Part shown: piece by piece, positions 35,151-48,330 of the stretch
Layout: every line of letters begins with the position of its first letter
Numbering within the stretch: the first letter of the stretch is position 1
Origin: Nectonema munidae
Taxonomy: Eukaryota > Nematomorpha > Nectonematoida > Nectonematidae
Length of the DNA stretch: 64,000 nucleotides
NCBI GenBank assembly: GCA_030549495.1
Contig: JAUIRK010000376.1
Location: 651,501-715,500 of the forward strand
Direction of reading: 5' to 3'
The notes under the pieces: model-generated
What the model was told of the DNA's origin: nothing
What the model saw: the letters and a program-made list of their open reading frames with translations, nothing else
Database searches by the model: none
Translations under genes and position numbers: made by a program

Positions 35151-35772
35151 TGGTGTTATTGACCTTAAAATAACGCTTTCGGGATTTCTTACCTATAGCT
35201 AAAAATCATAATTAACTTATAGATTTAAAAAGTCAAAAATTCAAAGTTTAGTATATTTTCAAGATATAAAAACCAGTATGTTTTTTTCATGTTTCTAAAC
35301 TAACCTTTTAATTTATTATTAACTAACATTTTTCTTAAGAAAGCCAGGTAGGCTAGAGCTTTCAGAAATACATTGGAATCGATGTTGAATTATTTGGGAA
35401 TTAAGTTCTAAAATAATATTCGAAATCCATTTTTAAGTTAAAAAAATTAATTGATATTAATTCATTTTTAAACGAATTTCAAAAATTAATCTTTCCTGTA
35501 TATATTTTTATTCTAAACAATTGATTCTTCGTAAACTTTAAACTCTATATAAGGTCTTGGATTGATAATAATTAATTATTATAACAATCGAATTTAATTT
35601 CTCTTTTTAAATCGTGTATAGTGAAGAAGTGATACAAAATTATTCGGAGGCAAATTAACCCCTGTAATATTGAAGATTGAATGACATACTATGATAGTTT
35701 AGATTTAAGACTAGGTTAGAATGATTTATTTTTTTTATTCTATCCACTTTTTGTGTTTTATATTTCGCCACA

Positions 35773-36018
35773 AATAAAAAAGAAATCAGTATACAAATTA
35801 CTTTAATAAAAATTGTTTGAAAAATTTTTTTGTTGCCTCCTTTGTTGTTATGTGACTTTGAGTAACTTCAACATTTGTAAATAATGAATTTTTAAAATAC
35901 AACTGAAGTTTTGATGACCAATTTTTGCCGTTTAAAATAACAACAAATAAGGCAACGTAAAAAAAATTTTCAAACAATTTTTATTAAAGCAACTTGTATA
36001 CCGATTTCTTTTAATAAA
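35773..36018. mobile_element. Hairpin (foldback) MITE with ~80-bp arms
   Basis: The left arm, about 35773-35855 (AGAAATCAGTATACAAATTA ... TTGCCTCCTTTGTTGTTAT), is mirrored by the right arm at about 35937-36018 (ATAACAACAAATAAGGCAAC ... CTTGTATACCGATTTCTTTT). The loop is about 80 bp. It would fold into a long RNA or DNA hairpin. No target duplication could be assigned. Confidence 0.75.
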
Positions 36019-36117
36019 TAACTTAATGCGTTGCTATTATCTGTTATTTAAATTGTTTTCATTTCTTTAAAGACATTATTTTTAGCGTTTATTTGTATGT
36101 GAATTGTTTCGATCAAA

Positions 36118-37600
<1,483 letters not shown>

Positions 37601-37620
37601 ACACATTAAGCTTGTTTTTA

Positions 37621-38107
37621 AAGAATGTGACAAAATATTATTCCAGAAGTGGTTGTTTTAATTAATGTCAAGTTTTAAAATTCATAATGCTTAGGATATA
37701 ATAAAATTTAATGATGACAGTTTTGTCCTTCACAACCTTAAAGTACCTCTCTTACAGATAAATTCATCACAATTGTCATCCCTTACTTTTACAGCCAGAT
37801 AATCATATATAGTTTTAATAAAATATATGCCCTAAATTAGTGGATTCGCGGTCATATTTTGAGAAATATAATTGGGGTCTCCTAAAAAAGAGGTTGGGGA
37901 GGAAACGGATTTAATTCTTCGTTTTCTTAAGACTTTCATCCATTTTAAAGGATTATATTTCTTTCACTAAACACGGCCACTAAAAAAAGCAGTAATAGTA
38001 TGCCACTGGAACTTTTCGTGGGGCAATGCTATCATTACAATCATCAGATTAATTTATTGAGCTAGATTGTATACTTCAGTCAAATGTGTAAAAATAATAT
38101 TTATTAC
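37621..38107. other. ABRA intron 1 next to the donor of exon 1
   Basis: AT-rich intron DNA. No further element is recognised. Confidence 0.4.
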
Positions 38108-38186
38108 CTTCTGCTTCGAGATGTGATCTTGGCTAATCTTGTTAAAACTACTGATCCTGTCACTGACTCTTCTCATGGCGTCGAAT
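38108..38186 (-). CDS. ABRA: ABRA/STARS-like protein, most upstream exon found (exon 1 found)
   Basis: The acceptor TTTTCAACAG ends at 38187 and the donor AAG|GTAATA starts at 38107. The 79-nt exon completes a codon begun in an earlier exon, then encodes FDAMRRVSDRISSFNKIS and QDHISKQK, ending in phase 0, which fits exon 2. The segment resembles the W..W..EH...Q stretch that precedes NPFSEEFD in vertebrate ABRA. Because it starts in mid-codon, at least one more upstream exon with the start codon must exist; I could not find it. Small and moderately conserved, this exon is less certain than exons 2-4. Confidence 0.72.
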
Positions 38187-38702
38187 CTGTTGAAAAGAAA
38201 TGTAAAATAATCCTTAATTGACAGGCAGCACCTTTAAATAACTTAATAACGCACCTTTTAAGATTTACCCCCTCCTTCCCCTTTCAGATAAAATACTAAA
38301 AAGCTTCTTGGACCTTTAACTTCTTGGACTCTTTAAAGTGAGTCCATTCCAATTTATCAATAAGACACATCACCATAAGATATTTTAAAAATGAAGGGCA
38401 TTTTCTGATTCCATCAAAGTGTTTCTGTGCGTTGTTGATGCAGGAATCGATGACAAAACAAAATTAAAGTCGACCTCATGCTAGATACTTTTTTGTCTAT
38501 TCCAAAAAAAATCGTGTTTTCATACTCGCGATCAATATGCCCCAAAACTCTCTTTATATTTAAAGAATTCAACGCAAACCTATTCTATCTCACTGATTGA
38601 CATTTTTTGCATTTATTACAAATATCATAATAAGTAACATATTGATTCTTGAGTATATGCGTTAGTTGTAGGGGGTATACACAGTTATTTTTGATATAGA
38701 TT
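38187..38702. other. Sequence upstream of ABRA exon 1
   Basis: Probably intron, since exon 1 begins in mid-codon. No exon or element is recognised up to the hAT at 38711. Confidence 0.4.
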
Positions 38703-38710
38703 GTCTAAAT

Positions 38711-41038
38711 CAGGGGTCCCAAACCTTGGGTCGCGACCCTACTTGGGGTCGCTGTGTATTTTTTATGGGGTCGCGAAAACTCTTGATAAAATAATATTAA
38801 TGACAAGTATTAGATTTCAAGTTTTCAAGGAAATGCAACGCAAAATGAAATTCGAATCAATGAAGCCCAATAAATTAAAACGTCACCTAGAAACGAAACA
38901 TTCAAACCTTTCTGATAAAGGCCCGGAGTTTTTCAAGAACAAGTGTATGCAACTGAAAAAATGTCGTCTTGATAGTCATGGTGATTTTTATATGCAAACT
39001 AAATCTTCCTTGACAGCTTCTTACAAGGTTTCTCTAAAAATTGCCAAAGCAAAAAAACCACATGTAATTCGTGAAGAATTAATTTTGCCTTGTGTGGAAG
39101 ACATTGTTTACCACATGATTGGGGAAAAGGCAGTCAACTCTTTAAAAGGCCTCTCTCTTTCTAATAACACTATGAGGCGAATTTCAGATATGTCAGATGA
39201 CATTTTATCACACGTTGTGAATGAGATTAAGACATCTCCATTCAATTTTTTCACTTTACAAGCTGATGAATCAACAGATCATTTATGGATAAAAGCATTG
39301 TCAGCTAGTAGTTTATGTAAGATACGTGAATAATGACGATTTTAAAGATGAATTTCTTTTTTGCAAACAATTGCAAACAACGTGTAAAAGCGTTGATGTT
39401 TTTAGACACATTTTTTAAGAACATGGATTAAAGTGGGAAAACGTTGGCAGTATATGTACAGACGGTGCACCATGAATGTTAGGTTGTAGATCTGGATTTC
39501 AACAAATGGTGAAGAATGTTTCTCCACAAGCTATTGGAGTTCGTTGCCTGATTCATCGACAAGTATTAGCATCAAAAACATTGCCATCAGAATTAAAACT
39601 TGTTATGCAAACAGTTATTAAAGCAGTCAACTTTATAAAAACAAACGAATTGAACAATCGTTCGTTTAACAAGTTGTGCCAAGAAATAAATTCTAAACAT
39701 CAAGTTTTACTCTTGCACACTGAGGTTAAGTGGCTCTCAAAAGGAAAAGTATTGCAAAGATTTTTTGAGTTGAATGTTGAGGTGAAAGAATTTTTAATTC
39801 ATAGAGGAAAGACAGAACTCTCAAAATTATAAAATAACATCAGTAATTTAGCAAAAATTGCATATTTGGTGGATATTTTTGCAATTTTGAATTCTCTTAA
39901 TCTTTTACTTCAAGGAGAGAATTCCAACATGCTTGATTTTTCAGAAAAACTAAGCTCTTTTCAGATGAAACTAGATCTTTGGCACTCCAAATTGAACACA
40001 AGAAAACTTTACATGTTTCCCACATTAAATTCATTCGTTGAGGAAAATGAGTCTAATTTTATTAATGCAACATTTAGAAAGTTTAAAAGAAGAATTTAGT
40101 CGATATTTTCCTGAAAAAATACATTCATCGCATAGCTTACTTACAAAACCATTCGCAACAAAAGTTGAAAATGTTCCTGAAAAATATCAAGAGGAATTCA
40201 TTGATCTCATTAATTCTGACTGTGCAAAAATTGACTTTGAATCATTAACAATTAGTCAATTTTAGATCAAACAAGTGCTTGAATACAGAAACTTGGCTGA
40301 AGGTATGTTGAGAATTCTCATGCTATTTCCTTCAACATATATGTGTGAAGTTGCGTTTTCTTCTTTGTTAAATATAAAATCGAAACTGAGGAATAAACTT
40401 CATGCCGAAGATGATTTAAGGTGTGCTCTTTCCAAAACAATACCACGAATTCAAAAGTTGGTGATAGAAAAGCAGAACCAATCTGTAGATTTGAGGGTTA
40501 AAAATAAATGTAATTTATGTTGCAATGAATAAATAAAGGTTTGTTGATTTATTCAGCATTCTTATGCATATCTTTTTTTTTTTAGTACAAATTTTGTTAT
40601 TAAAAATATTTAAAAATTATGTATGTAGATAAGGAAATAGCACATAATCATGGTTGTTAATTCTCTCTTTTGTGATTCGGGTTAAGTGCCTTACATAAAA
40701 AAAAACTTCAACAATAATAATTTTATGAGGAAGAACATTCAATCAATATTGAACACGCAAAATTAAATTCTATATCTGTGTTTGTAAGATTGCGGATAGT
40801 TAACAGATAATATTACGCGTACTTAAAATGAAATATTTGCCCTCGCATTTTTTCTTTTAAAAATTGTTTAAAGTTCTATCAAATTTGTGTTCAAGCCCTT
40901 TGTAAAATTGGCAAATAACAAAGGCACGACTGGCTGTACATAAAAACAGGAAATAACTACCTGATATCTGATGGGGTCGCAATATATCTAGTTGACGGTA
41001 AAACAGGGTCGCCACCTCAAAAAGGTTGGGAACCACTG
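38711..41038 (+). mobile_element. hAT transposon, 2.3 kb, with perfect 8-bp target duplication
   Basis: The left end is CAGGGGTCCCAAACCTTGGG and the right end, other strand, CAGTGGTTCCCAACCTTTTT. GTCTAAAT flanks both sides (38703-38710 and 41039-41046). GGGTCGCGACCC-type subterminal motifs occur at both ends. It encodes one transposase on +, which is only lightly damaged, so this looks like one of the youngest hAT copies in the window. Confidence 0.94.
38830..40532 (+). pseudogene. hAT transposase, lightly damaged (ZBED5/SCAND3-like)
   Basis: 38830-39333 carries PNKLKRHLETKHSN (end of the BED finger), EELILPCVEDIVYHMIGEKA, SLSNNTMRRISDMSDD and FFTLQADESTD. 39476-39832 carries MLGCRSGFQQM, VRCLIHRQVLASKTLP and LLHTEVKWLSKGKVLQRFFE. 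39866-40265 is the helical insert, and 40275-40532 the dimerisation region with FPSTYMCEVAFSSLLNIKSK. Damage is limited to about five sites: stops near 39331, 39474, 39830 and 40263 and one frame change near 40040-40095. The first Cys pair of the BED finger is not visible. Confidence 0.88.
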
Positions 41039-41046
41039 GTCTAAAT

Positions 41047-41807
41047 GATTATAGTATTCTTTACTTTTTTGAAAAAAAATATTATTTTTGCCAATGTAGT
41101 CTATATTAATATATATAATCATGTAACGAATGCAAGAGATTATCTGAGTATGGGAAATGTAAACCAGAAGGAATTAAAGACAACATTATAAATGATCTAT
41201 CTCATAAAGAAAATATATACTTTAAACAAGACGTACCCCAATACCTAATTTAATTCAAAGCAAAATTTACTGTAGTTTGCTATCAAATAATGCTGAAATG
41301 GCGACATTATCTGAAGAAAATTTGGGAAACACTGGCCTGCAATTTTGTAGAGGCAGGGATAGCAAGCATTATTTATATAGTATGTTATGTAGTCAGCAAG
41401 AGTTGATAAGTATTGTTGCTTAATTTAAATCATTTCAAACTTTGTTTTTTTCAGTTAATAAAACGCATACATTTTATTATCTAATTGTTGGCCCTGGTGC
41501 CAAAAGTTCTCAACTCATTTGATCCCAAAAAAACAGACATTAAATAATTTGGCATAAAACTCCCGCAAAATCAAGAAAGGGCTAGAGTCATTAAAAGATG
41601 ATTATTATTGGATCAAATGGTTATACCTTTATTTAAAAAACTTCCCTTTGACAAAATAGTCATTCGCCTAAAAGTTCCGTTCAACTAAATAATCATATCA
41701 AACGTTGATCAGCAAACTCTCCGTTTAGGAAGAGTCCGAGCTAAATGATCAATATCTCTTCAATCATCGATACCTTCTCAAGCAAAAGCGAAAAATTTCA
41801 CGTGGTC
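41047..41807. other. AT-rich intergenic or intronic DNA
   Basis: No element ends or genes are recognised. Near 41660 the motif CGCCTAAAAGTTCCGTTCAA resembles the repeated motifs of the MITE at 41818 and may be an older scrap of it. Confidence 0.4.
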
Positions 41808-41817
41808 TATAATTATA

Positions 41818-42191
41818 GGCACCCGGATATTGGGCCGATAAACATTTGGCGAAGGGACTTTTGGCCGAATGAACATTTAGCTGACAGACATTTGACAGAA
41901 GAAAAAATTTACCATATGGATGTTTGGTCGAATAAACCTTTTATCAAGTAACTTCTAGTAAATAAAATAATTCATGACATAATTAATGTATAGAGGTTAT
42001 GAATAATAAAATAAACAAAAATTACGCTGTGTATTTGTATTGGGCACAAGCTTGCAAACTTACTGGAAGTAAAGCAATGTCAACAAAAATCGTCAAATTT
42101 ATGTTCGCTTCGGAGAAATGTCCATTCAGTTAAAGGTACCTCGGTCAAATGACTTTCGGGCAAATATTTACCCGCCTAATAACCGGATGCC
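41818..42191. mobile_element. 374-bp MITE flanked by a palindromic 10-mer
   Basis: Ends: GGCACCCGGATATTGGGC on the left and, other strand, GGCATCCGGTTATTAGGC on the right (15 of 18 match). TATAATTATA flanks both sides (41808-41817 and 42192-42201) and is itself a palindrome. Inside, a ~15-bp motif of the type TTGGCCGAATGAACAT is repeated several times near the left end and in complement near the right. It is non-coding. The superfamily cannot be named from this. Confidence 0.8.
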
Positions 42192-42599
42192 TATAATTAT
42201 AGGATGGGAGAAATTGCCCCCTGCGAGGCCTTAGTAAAACTTTATTTTTGCTTCAGCAGAAAGCCATGGGATTTCTACAATCAGGGGCCTCATTTTATTG
42301 TGGGCAGAAGGGAATAGTGAACAAGAATAGGAACTTTTTAACAGAATTTTCTTCTCTCATTTTTTTATATTATCTTGGAATTTTCTGTCCATATCCTTTG
42401 TTAAACTAAAAATTTTAAGTCAAGTAATTTTTTTATCATAAAATGTATTTTATAGTTTCCAATTCTAAAAACAAAATGGTTGATGTTAGGTAAGGCATAC
42501 GCCTATAAAATCAAGTTCTCCAATTACTTTGTCATGATCCAAAAGAATATGTTGAGTACATCCCAAAGTATTCAGAGGGCGGTTTGCCCTATAAAAATG

Positions 42600-44330
42600 T
42601 GCTACATATAAGTGTGAAAAGGAAGGAGAAGTGCAGATTTGCTACATGGAATGTGAGCCCAATGCATTTTCGAGGAAAGGAGCTGAAAGAAGAAAGATTC
42701 ACATGCGTGCACAGGAAAACAAGGACGGAGGAAACGCTTCTAAGCAAATAAGAAAAGGATGTAAACTTTTCTAGTGGGGAATCGAATGAAGAAATGAAGT
42801 GGTAATCACAATACCATGCTCATATGCGATAAAAATGACCATAAGCTGCGTATAGAGCCCATTCTGAATGTAAAGACGAGGAGGAACGAGCTTTCATGAA
42901 GGCGTTTGAAGATATGGTTGATGAAGTCATGGAGAATGAGAAACTGATAATTGGAGACGGTTTAAAAGGACATGTGGGTAAAAAGATTTACGGATACAAC
43001 GGAATACATGGGTGAAAAGAAATGAAGACAGGGAAAATATTATAAAAATGGCAGAAAGGAAAAACTTTTAGTATATGCAAGACAAGGTAGAGAAAAAGTG
43101 ACGACCATCTCATAATGGAGGAAAGAGTAGCGAACTCGACTACATCTTGGTTAAATGGAAAAAATCTTATAACTTGAAAACTTGCAAAGATATTGTTAGT
43201 CAGCATAGAATAGTTGTGCTTGATATGTGGAAGGCGGAAAAACAGAAACACAAAGTGAAAAAATGAGTGAATTAAAGGCCTGGACACTAGAGAAATTCAT
43301 AATACAATTTGAATTCAGAGATGCAGTAGAAAAGAGGGGCGCAAGATGGAAAATGCGAAATAACGTAGAAGAGATATGGCAAAACATGAAAAACTCTAAA
43401 GCAAGCGAGTGAAGAAGTCGTAGGAAGAAAGGATTTTTTGGAATTAGTATCGGCATGTTACAAGCAGGAAGTGACGAGTGTTTGAAATGGAAGCGAGACT
43501 TGGGTTGAGGAATGGATGCCTGTGGATTGTAGAAAGAGTCTAATAGTGCTAGTTTAGAAAAAAAGGATGTAATTTATTTTGAAATACAAAACTTGATCTA
43601 GAATTATGTTTAATTATCGCGAGACCAAGTTACTGGAGCATGGTTTAAAATTGCTAGAAATATTTTAGATAAACGAAACTGGACAGTGGTAGAAATGGAC
43701 GCAAAACAATTTCAGAGGGAATTTTTATTGCCCGATAATTAGTAGAGAAAAGAAGGAAACCTAGCAGTATTTTGCAGTTTTGTTGATTTAGAAAAAGCAT
43801 TTGATAGTATCTATAGTGAAGTAGTGTATTGGCTCATGCATAGAAGAGGAGTATATGAAAATTTGTTTAGAATAGTAATGGAAACAAGAAATCTAAAACA
43901 CCTATCGAAAACACAGAAGCAATTTTATGAGAGTTTTAATCATCAGACTTGGGTTACATCAAGATTCTGATTTAAGACCTCTTTTGTTTGACGTGCTGTC
44001 TGAATAACTGAGAACAGTTATTTGTAGATGATCTTGAAATTATGGCTGACAGCGAAGATCAGCTCCAGAGAAGACTTTTAATGTGGAAAGAAAGCCTAGA
44101 AAAGTAAGGACTGATAATGAATTATAAATAGACAGTTATCATGGTCTGTAGTAAAAAGAAAGACCAGGAGGTGACGATTAAAGGAATGTTGGAGCATGAA
44201 GAAGACAGAGATGAGGATGGCCAGATTGAAGGACGCGAAACGAAGAAGTGTGTGATGCCGATAGTAGACCGGAATTCCATTTTTGTTGAAGAGTAGGTGA
44301 TTCGCCCACGATTGAGAAATACTGTTCTAA
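42600..44330 (+). pseudogene. Old LINE remnant (APE endonuclease + RTE-like RT)
   Basis: Scattered across frames: CRFATWNVSPMHFRGKEL-like start (about 42630), EKLIIGDGLKGHVGKKIYGYNG (about 42945-43005, the endonuclease GD.NGHVG motif), ELDYILVK (about 43132), FVDLEKAFDSIYSEVVYWLM (about 43778-43838, RT), LGLHQDSDLRPLLFD (about 43943) and LFVDDLEIMADSEDQLQRRL (about 44018, the YADD equivalent, with the first Tyr replaced). Many stops and shifts make it clearly older than the LINEs at 1-2700 and 25640-27680. The 33.1-kb palm fragment probably belongs to the same family. Confidence 0.72.
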
Positions 44331-45182
44331 ACTATAAGAATCCCTTGCAACTATATTACAAAATGCTGTTCTATCTTTTTCAATTGAATAAGATTTTATC
44401 TCAAAAAAAGTGACCGTAAAAAATTGAGATTTTGAATTTTTTTTAAGATTCGTTTTACTTTTTATGTATCCATTTTCGTGTTTATAGCTTTTATTCTATT
44501 TTCTGGGGAAAAATCGCGAGTCTCAACAATTCTCAATCTAATTTCTGATTTTTCGAGAAAATTATTTTATCGGAAAAATAAAAACTCTACTTGTAAGAGA
44601 TTTAAGAAGCGTAAAAAACACCAAGGATAAATTTGATCACTGAAAAAATGTTTACCATAGTGATTGTGTCAATCACTTTTTCAAAAATAAAAAAACAATA
44701 ATCTGTCTTTTTTTGTGAAAATTTTAAAAAAGCGCTAAAAAACTTTTTCAAAATTGTACTCAAATTTTTAGAAATTTTGTTTTCAATTATATGAATCCTC
44801 CTTACAAATGTATTGATTTAAAGTTTTCAATTTATTTTGAAATACGAAAATTGATCTAGAAAAGGATCGAATCAAAACTATTGTGCTAGCCTCGGAAAGA
44901 CGCGTCAATTATTCTTTGAACTGAATAGTGAGAATAAACAACTTTCTTCTACAGAAAAACAGTTAAAAAACAAATTCTCACCGCCAAATAGAGTCAATGG
45001 AAAAAGTGAACATGTATGAAGAATTACTAGAAGCAAAAAAGATTTTCATTTTGAAAGGAAAGGAATAAGAATTTACCACTTTCATTCAATTTGGTTAAGA
45101 AATATTTAACACTATCAGCTAGTTAATCAAAATCAAAAATTCAGGATCAAATTTTATTACCAAGAAATGATAAGTGATAAGT
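44331..45182. other. AT-rich DNA without recognised features
   Basis: Low-complexity A/T sequence. No gene, terminus or repeat is recognised. Confidence 0.4.
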
Positions 45183-45405
45183 TTATTAGGTCTATTAGAA
45201 AAATTTTTTTTCGAGCAGAAACATATGCTTATAGGCTCGAATGGGAAAAAAATCTATCATCTTTCCAACTACAATGAGAATTATTGTTTGAATTTTTGAA
45301 ATAATTTCAGTATGAGAAAAAAGAAATGCTGAATCAAATTTAATTGAAGTGAAATGATGATAGATTAAAAAAACCCTATGATGAGAGTAAGAAAAGTATA
45401 AAAAC
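45183..45405 (-). mobile_element. 5'-truncated copy of the LINE at 1-2700 (3' end only)
   Basis: The complement of this stretch follows 2474-2696 closely, for example GATGATAGAT, CCCATTCGAGCCTATAAGCA and AATAATTCTCATTGTAGTTG. It is a typical dead-on-arrival LINE copy of only ~220 bp. The two copies together show that this family has transposed within the same region. Confidence 0.88.
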
Positions 45406-45576
45406 ATTGTGAAAATGAAAAAGAAGAGGGTCGATTTGTAAATTCAAGATTTTAAAATGCTTCATGAATGTATCAAGTTATTATAACATTGCCCCGTCAT
45501 TGCTCAAAAGTGAAGCAAAAAAGAATGAAGCAATTAGACTAATATTGATGCTTGACAAGCACTTATATACGCTGCA

Positions 45577-45881
45577 CAGGGCTGTAGCCAGAAATTGGAA
45601 TTTGGGAGGGGGCACAATGGGAAGTTGAGGGGCCTGGATATTTTGATTTAAAATTGGGTAATTTAATGCTTTTAAAAATAAGTAATGAATAAATAAAACA
45701 ATTATTTATAGAAAAAAACTTATCTCACATGCTCTCTCAAAAAAGTTGAATTCTTCTTGTTTTGTTAGAAAATTTCTTGACCAATTTATCAGTATCAATA
45801 TATTTTGTATATGAATCTAAATATGATAGCAGAATCAAGTTTTTTTCTCTCGTGCATCATAGATTTCTCGCTACGGCCCTG
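45577..45881. mobile_element. 305-bp hAT MITE with perfect 8-bp target duplication
   Basis: Left end CAGGGCTGTAGCCAGAAAT and right end, other strand, CAGGGCCGTAGCGAGAAAT. ACGCTGCA flanks both sides (45569-45576 and 45882-45889). Body is non-coding and G-rich near the left end. Confidence 0.93.
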
Positions 45882-46278
45882 ACGCTGCATATGCTTAACA
45901 TTTATGAATAAATATATAAGAAAATATTTCATACATAGCTTTCAAATATCTTACACCAATGAGAGAAAAACACTATGAAGATAAAGAATCAATGAAACAA
46001 ACTTATGTGTACATTTTAGATCGAAGTATTGATCATAAAATTTAGTATGTTATCAATATTAAAAGAAGAAATTAACGTACAATTGATTATTATTTATACA
46101 GGTCTCATGTGTTATTTAATTTTTTTCTTTAAGAAAATAAAATATTGTTCAAATCTCTAATGTCTATATGTTGTAGAAAAAATTTGTGGTTAATTTTAGA
46201 ATTATTGAAACAAAAATTTTTTTAATGATAACTAAATGACAATATCACTAATTTTAAAAAGTTGCGACTGATAGGTTG

Positions 46279-46549
46279 CAAGTACTAAGGCGGATCCCGG
46301 GGGCGGGGCTAGCCCCCCTCCCTTGAGATCATTCAGTTTGACCCGTGTCTTATATAAACGCTATAGCTTTTCATTTCAACAGTAACGTTGGGGACTGGTT
46401 TCACTTTAAAATAGTACTTCAAAAACTCAAAATTCAAGGAAATGGCAGTGAATTTTCAAAAACATTTGAAGGGAAAGCCCCATCTTTATAAATCTTCTTC
46501 CACACCCCCCTCCTCACTTCCGCTTTAAAATTCTGGATCCACCCTTTAT
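46279..46549. mobile_element. Probable GC-ended MITE
   Basis: The left end AAGGCGGATCCCGGGGGC and the right end, other strand, AAAGGGTGGATCCAGAATTT share the AAGG.GGATCC start. C- and G-rich tracts lie just inside. No clear target duplication was seen, so this is tentative. Confidence 0.5.
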
Positions 46550-47331
46550 TACGCTAATATGTCTACCAAGCAAACTAACTTACTAATGATTTATTTTTTT
46601 ATATGATGTCATAATAGGGCTAAAACCCAAATAAAAAAGCTAAATATAGTTAAGCACTTAGAAATAGGTGTACACGGTGAAAAGAATTTAAAACAAAACA
46701 TATGAGCAAGGTAAACATCTCTGATAGTCAACAAAACTCATTTTTGAAGTGCTGAATTAGTAATCAAGTTTTTCAAACTAGGAATATATAACTGCTACTC
46801 ACTAGCCCCAACAGATAACTCGTTACCTCTAAACTAATTGAAAGTAACAAATTATATGCCAAGCTTTGCTGATTTTAAAGTTTATTATGGACACTAAGAA
46901 AAAAGTCAGAAATAGAATGTTGGATTGCGAAGCTTATTCATAAATTCAATATTTTACACCGAATATGAGTCAATAGTACCGCATGCGCAAACGAAAGTTC
47001 ATAATAATAACAACACAGCATACGTAAGAAAGAGACACTGCGTTGGTGGGATCAAGTTCCAAAACAAAGCAACCAATACGAAAAAACGAAAAAGAACGGA
47101 GTTGTTTCAAATCGTGTGAAGTTAATGGCGGCAAAAATCCGAAAATTTACGCTGATAGAAGAGAAGACAAATGAAAAAAATAATGATAATGGAATATCAT
47201 CTTGATCATCATCATCACGATCAACTTGCCAGTTGTAGTTGGCAAAAATTTATTTAAAAAAAGCAGCTGTTTTTCATGTGAGGGTGCGTACTTATTTTCG
47301 GTAAACAAAACACTTTTTCTTTAGTAGCAAG
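46550..47331. other. AT-rich DNA without recognised genes
   Basis: A short frame beginning MAAKIRKFTLIEEKTN at 47125 has a fair start context but runs only 26 codons and has no splice donor. It is not called. Confidence 0.35.
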
Positions 47332-47351
47332 CCACACACACACACACACAC
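47332..47351. repeat. (CA)n microsatellite
   Basis: Ten CA units, with the flanking GCCA and CTTATG unique. Confidence 0.95.
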
Positions 47352-48266
47352 TTATGGACGTCTTGTGTTTGATAGAGGGGGAAAAGAGATGAGGAATAGG
47401 GAGGAGATGGAGAATAGCGTTCTTTGAGAAGCAATTTTCGTGAGAAAACGCAGTCAAGGTCAACATAATGATGTCTTCTAATCACAGCTTCAACTTATCA
47501 CACTCTTTTCTACTCTATCATTCTTCGGGATTGGTGCAATGCAAGGAATGAATAATGGTGTATGTATATTATGGTTGGATTGATGAATATAAGAATCTTA
47601 ATTTTTACATCTTCCGCTGCGATCATTGATGAGTAATTGTTTTCTCCTCCTTCATGCTGTCGTATATCTTACATCCCTCTTCGCGAAATCCTCTCTTCGT
47701 CGTTCTCTCGTTTCTCGCAAAATCTCTATCGTCAAAAAGCGGTGGCGGATTTGGAGTGAAAATTTAGTACGGTTGGTCCTTCCAACTTTTTTGACATCAA
47801 TTATGCATTATATCAATATAGCGAGAACAAACATATAAAACGAGAAAAATTTAATATTAGGATGTATTACGTATACCTTTTTTAGAATGAGTGTTTGGAG
47901 GCGTTCGCTATTTTTTTATACAGTTTAATTTGAACATTTCAATTGATATTAAAAATTAGGCGTCATAAATAAATAAAGCTGCAAAAATGCCATCAAAAGG
48001 ATGCCATTTGACAAGTTAAAAATTCTGAAGTAATGACTTGATTGAAAGTGCCTTGCTTATATACGGAGGCAAAAGCGATTTTTCGTTCTTCTATTTTTTA
48101 CTTTTTATAGTTGATTCCTGTTGTCTGTTTTATTCTATAATAATCTTCGGTTGTTGTTGTTTTATTTGACACAGCTTGTAAAATGCAAGGATTTCGAAAG
48201 CTGGCATGAGGCTTTTACAAATTTAAGATGATTAATCACAGTTTTTGTGAATTTGTTTTTTTAGCA
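47352..48266. other. Intergenic or intronic DNA with a GC-richer patch
   Basis: 47620-47770 is less AT-rich (repeated CTTCGCG and TTCTCTCG strings) and on the minus strand contains a good donor, GGAT|GTAAGA, at 47673/47672. It might be a non-coding first exon of a minus-strand gene, but nothing proves this. Confidence 0.3.
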
Positions 48267-48330
48267 TTGGGAGCCTTGGGGATCGAACCCCTGACCTTCA
48301 ACTGTTAAGCTGAGAGGTAGCACATTAGCT
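48267..48330 (-). repeat. tRNA-like SINE head
   Basis: On the minus strand GGTTCGATCCC (B box) follows GCTAATGTGCTACCTCTCAG at tRNA-like spacing, then an A-rich stretch (ATGCTAAAAAAACAAA). The acceptor does not pair, so this is not a working tRNA. It starts exactly where the MOB4-like frame stops. Confidence 0.5.

Noticed and set aside
47620-47770. Non-coding first exon or promoter of a minus-strand gene
   Set aside because: A good donor (GTAAGA) and lower AT content are suggestive, but no acceptor partner or coding continuation could be tied to it.
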